A DNA stretch of 7,200 nt. Source: Jatrophihabitans sp. (GTDB taxonomy: Bacteria > Actinomycetota > Actinomycetes > Mycobacteriales > Jatrophihabitantaceae). A model generated the notes under the pieces. The model made no database searches. It was not told where the DNA came from and saw nothing but the letters and a program-made list of their open reading frames with translations. The stretch lies in contig JAOPVG010000453.1 of assembly GCA_025966255.1 (NCBI GenBank), positions 1-7,200 of the forward strand, given 5' to 3'. This document shows positions 5,385 to 7,200 of this stretch, piece by piece (the stretch's first letter is position 1; every line of letters begins with the position of its first letter). The position numbers and the translations under genes are program-made.

Positions 5385-6690
5385 GTTGGTCGTCGACTCT
5401 CACGCCGAGTCCGTTCTTGCTCGCCTCGACTTGGTCATGGACGAGCTAATCGCCCTGCCGCTGGACTCCTATGCCGACGATGATCTGCTCGCGATCTGGC
5501 GGCGGGTGGAAACCGCAGTGCGCCGGTCCGCCGCGGTTGATCACGCGCTGATCGGTCAGGTGCGGACCCGGCGCCTGGACTACCACCACGGCGCGACCTC
5601 GACGGCGGCGTTCACGCGGCAGGTAGTGCGGATCAGCGTCCGGGAAGCGAAAGCCCGGGTCCGGGCCGCGGAGGCAGCGGGGCCACGCGTCGCGTTGAGC
5701 GGTGAGCCGTTGCCGCCGGTCTACGAGCGGGTGGCTGCCGCCCAGGCGGATGGGGACATCTCGCCTGCGCACGCCCGCATCATCGTGCAGACGATCGATG
5801 CGCTGCCCGACCAGGTGCGGGCCGAGGAGGGTGCATCGGCGGAAAAGCTTCTCGTCGAGAAGGCCGGCATCTTCGACCCCGACACGCTGGGTATCGTTGC
5901 GCGGCGGTTGGCGTTGACCCTCGATCCGGACGGCAAGTACCAGGACCCGGACTACCGCGACCGTCGCCGCGACCTGCGCCTGACCGTCCGTCACGACGGT
6001 TCCGCGCATCTGGAAGCCGAGCTCACCGCGGAGGCGACCGAGCACCTGCGCGTCGCGATCGACCCGTTGGACAAGCCCATGCCCGCCACCGACGGTGCCC
6101 GGGATCCCCGCACTGCGGGGCAGCGGCGCCACGACGCGCTGCTCGCCGCGATCAAGCTCGTCGAACGCGCCGAGCTGCTCCCGACCTGCGTCGGCGTCAC
6201 CGCCACCGTCATCCTCACCTTCGACGCCAAGGACTGGATCGACGACACCGGGATCGCCACCACCGGCCACGGTGTCCTGGTCCCCACCGCCGAAGCCAAG
6301 CGGTGGATCAGCCTCGACACCGAAGTCATCGGCGTGCTCCTCGGAACCATGAAACGCGTCGAGGCCTACAGCAGCGTGCATCGAATATTCACCAAAGCCC
6401 AACGCCTCGTCCTCGACGTCAGAGACGGCGGCTGCACCATTCCCGGCTGCGACGCCCCACCCTCCAAATGCGAAGCCCACCACGTCACCGACTACGCGAA
6501 CGGCGGACCAACCTCAGTCGTCAACGCCGCCCTCGTCTGCACCACCGACCACCGCGAACGCATCAAACAAGGCTGGCGATCGACCATGATCAACGACATC
6601 CCGCACTGGATCCAACCCAACTGGATCGACCCCGAACAGAAACCCCAACGCAACTGGATGCACGACCCCGCCGCCGGGCTCGACAGCTGA
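5377..6690 (+). CDS. DUF222 / 13E12-family HNH endonuclease-domain protein
   Basis: A 437-residue protein of the multicopy actinobacterial 13E12 repeat family. The N-terminal DUF222 domain covers about residues 15-325, including the helical GDISPAHARIIV segment (126-137). The C-terminal HNH domain (about 340-400) has RDGGC at 349-353, PGC ending at C358, EAHH (366-369), N383 and C388-TT-D391-H392. Thus the catalytic HH...N...H residues are present (H368/H369, N383, H392), but the usual second His of C-x-x-H-H is Asp391, a probable zinc-ligand position. HNH enzymes are metal-dependent nucleases; the cellular role of this family is unsettled, and in Mycobacterium tuberculosis a REP13E12 copy is known as the integration site of prophage phiRv1. 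The start is fixed by the promoter and by MSELVVDSH matching family N-termini. Codon usage changes sharply past about 6170. The gene is complete and is followed by a gap with a pseudogene scrap. Confidence 0.93.
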   Translation: MSELVVDSHAESVLARLDLVMDELIALPLDSYADDDLLAIWRRVETAVRRSAAVDHALIGQVRTRRLDYHHGATSTAAFTRQVVRISVREAKARVRAAEAAGPRVALSGEPLPPVYERVAAAQADGDISPAHARIIVQTIDALPDQVRAEEGASAEKLLVEKAGIFDPDTLGIVARRLALTLDPDGKYQDPDYRDRRRDLRLTVRHDGSAHLEAELTAEATEHLRVAIDPLDKPMPATDGARDPRTAGQRRHDALLAAIKLVERAELLPTCVGVTATVILTFDAKDWIDDTGIATTGHGVLVPTAEAKRWISLDTEVIGVLLGTMKRVEAYSSVHRIFTKAQRLVLDVRDGGCTIPGCDAPPSKCEAHHVTDYANGGPTSVVNAALVCTTDHRERIKQGWRSTMINDIPHWIQPNWIDPEQKPQRNWMHDPAAGLDS

Positions 6691-6710
6691 TGGTGCGAGC
6701 CGCGACGTCG

Positions 6711-6837
6711 CTACCCGGCGCGTAGGTGCTCCGGCCACGCCTTTGCGAAGCCGTCGTAGGTCCTGCGACCCATTGATCAAGGCGTCGCCGGCGAAGAACT
6801 GCTCCGATGCCACGCGGTCGCTTCGTCGCCACAGTGG
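6711..6837 (-). pseudogene. Remnant of a dihydrofolate-reductase-like (RibD_C domain) gene
   Basis: On the minus strand one frame reads DRVASEQFFAGDALI (ending at 6775). After one extra base (6774), the next frame continues MGRRTYDGFAKAWPEH from 6773 and ends at a TAG at 6711-6713. Joined, this gives SEQFFAGDALI-MGRRTYDGFAKAWP, which matches the SEQ..AADALLLGRRTYE.FAA.WP core of RibD_C-type dihydrofolate reductase family proteins. Those proteins are normally about 180-200 residues; only about 35 residues survive. The start of the gene and everything after the stop are missing. It lies between the convergent ends of the DUF222 gene and the antiporter gene, so it is most likely a decayed gene fragment and not expressed. 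The match is from memory of the family and was not searched. Confidence 0.6.
6753..6769. terminator. Dyad between convergent genes (weak terminator candidate)
   Basis: GTCGTAGG-T-CCTGCGAC is an almost perfect inverted repeat, realistically a 6-bp stem (one G-T pair) with a 5-base GGTCC loop. It sits between the convergent stops at 6690 and 6851 and could serve either strand. There is no T-run. It also falls within the RibD_C remnant, so it may be chance coding-derived symmetry. Confidence 0.25.
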
Positions 6838-6850
6838 TTGCGGAAGGATT

Positions 6851-7200
6851 TCAGTCCGCGCCGCCGATTTCGTTGAACCAGTGCGCGAGCGGACCCTTGC
6901 GACTCACTGCGCGCAGTCGTCGCTCGGTGATCTCGCGGCGGCTTCGGGTGGTGACGATGAGCATCTCGTCGCCGGTGCGCAGCTGGGTGTCGCGGCCGGG
7001 CACGAAGGTGTGGCTCTCCCGGATGATCAGCGTGATCACGCTGGGATCGGGCAGCCGGAGTTCGCGCACGGACACCGAGTGCAGCCGGGACCCAGGCGGG
7101 ATCGTCATGGTGAGCAACTCGGCATCGAGCACGTCGAGCGGTGCAGCTTCGACGAGGATTTCGCGAGTGCTCTCCCGCGGGCTGAGCTTGAGCAGCCGGG
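6851..7200 (-). CDS. Potassium/proton antiporter (CPA1/NhaP2-like), C-terminal fragment with RCK_C domain
   Basis: The gene enters from the right edge; 115 C-terminal residues are visible, ending at a TGA at 6851-6853. The fragment begins RLLKLSPRESTREILVEAAP and continues through LTMTIPPGSRL, VSVRELRLPDPSVITLIIR, FVPGRDTQLRTGDEMLIV and ERRLRAVSRKGPLAHWF. The PPGSRL...VRELRLP...TQLRTGDEMLIV pattern is an RCK_C (TrkA-C) domain, about residues 22-90. The charged ATERRLRAVS-like tail is typical of actinobacterial NhaP2/CvrA-type K+/H+ antiporters. In those proteins a 12-13 helix membrane domain precedes the RCK_C domain, which is a cytosolic regulatory ligand-binding unit. The membrane part is outside the window. 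It converges with the DUF222 gene across 160 bp containing a pseudogene scrap. Confidence 0.82.
   Translation of the reverse strand, partial: RLLKLSPRESTREILVEAAPLDVLDAELLTMTIPPGSRLHSVSVRELRLPDPSVITLIIRESHTFVPGRDTQLRTGDEMLIVTTRSRREITERRLRAVSRKGPLAHWFNEIGGAD

Noticed and set aside
5446..6483. 345-codon minus-strand open frame opposite the DUF222 gene
   Set aside because: Gly/Val/Asp-rich shadow with no motif; the plus-strand gene has a promoter and an HNH domain.
5377..6690. DUF222/HNH gene as part of a restriction, phage-defence or homing system
   Set aside because: No methyltransferase, intron, intein or defence partner lies nearby, and 13E12-family genes commonly stand alone in Mycobacteriales genomes. 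No attachment-site duplication or integrase is visible in the window.

Overview
The window is a high-GC stretch of actinobacterial chromosome with dense genes and short intergenic gaps. A DUF222/13E12-type HNH endonuclease gene, leaderless-type promoters and the flavour of the metabolic genes point to Mycobacteriales, most like Rhodococcus, Gordonia or Nocardia. The genus is inferred from gene content, not from a database search. I see no rRNA, tRNA, CRISPR array, insertion sequence or complete mobile element.

Layout from left to right. The window opens with the 5' end of a glutathionyl-hydroquinone-reductase-like GST gene on the minus strand (1-136). Divergent from it is a seven-helix DUF6518-type membrane protein (216-836, plus). 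Next comes a minus-strand pair: a classical SDR oxidoreductase (1392-2219), followed 60 bp downstream by a MerR-family regulator (start 1331). The MerR gene has its own MerR-type promoter/operator in that gap. A second minus-strand pair follows: an M20-family metallohydrolase-like gene (3531-4703) and a MosC/YbjJ-like MFS transporter (2332-3534). They overlap by ATGA, so they are probably one hydrolase-plus-transporter operon. A small four-helix membrane protein (4769-5248, plus) diverges from it. Then comes the DUF222/HNH endonuclease gene (5377-6690, plus) with a good -35/-10 promoter placed for a leaderless transcript. Last is the 3' end of a minus-strand potassium/proton antiporter carrying an RCK_C domain (6851-7200).

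Most of the content is ordinary accessory metabolism and transport. The points that reward a closer look are these: a frameshifted scrap of a dihydrofolate-reductase-like (RibD_C) gene in the gap between the endonuclease and the antiporter; a degenerate SOS box straddling the DUF222 start codon; a sharp change in codon usage within the DUF222 gene; non-standard residues at metal-ligand positions of both the HNH motif and the M20 motif; a MerR operator inside a long promoter spacer that implies a leaderless transcript; and an unresolved MerR C-terminus that runs antisense into the neighbouring gene. I did not find a convincing new multi-gene system here.
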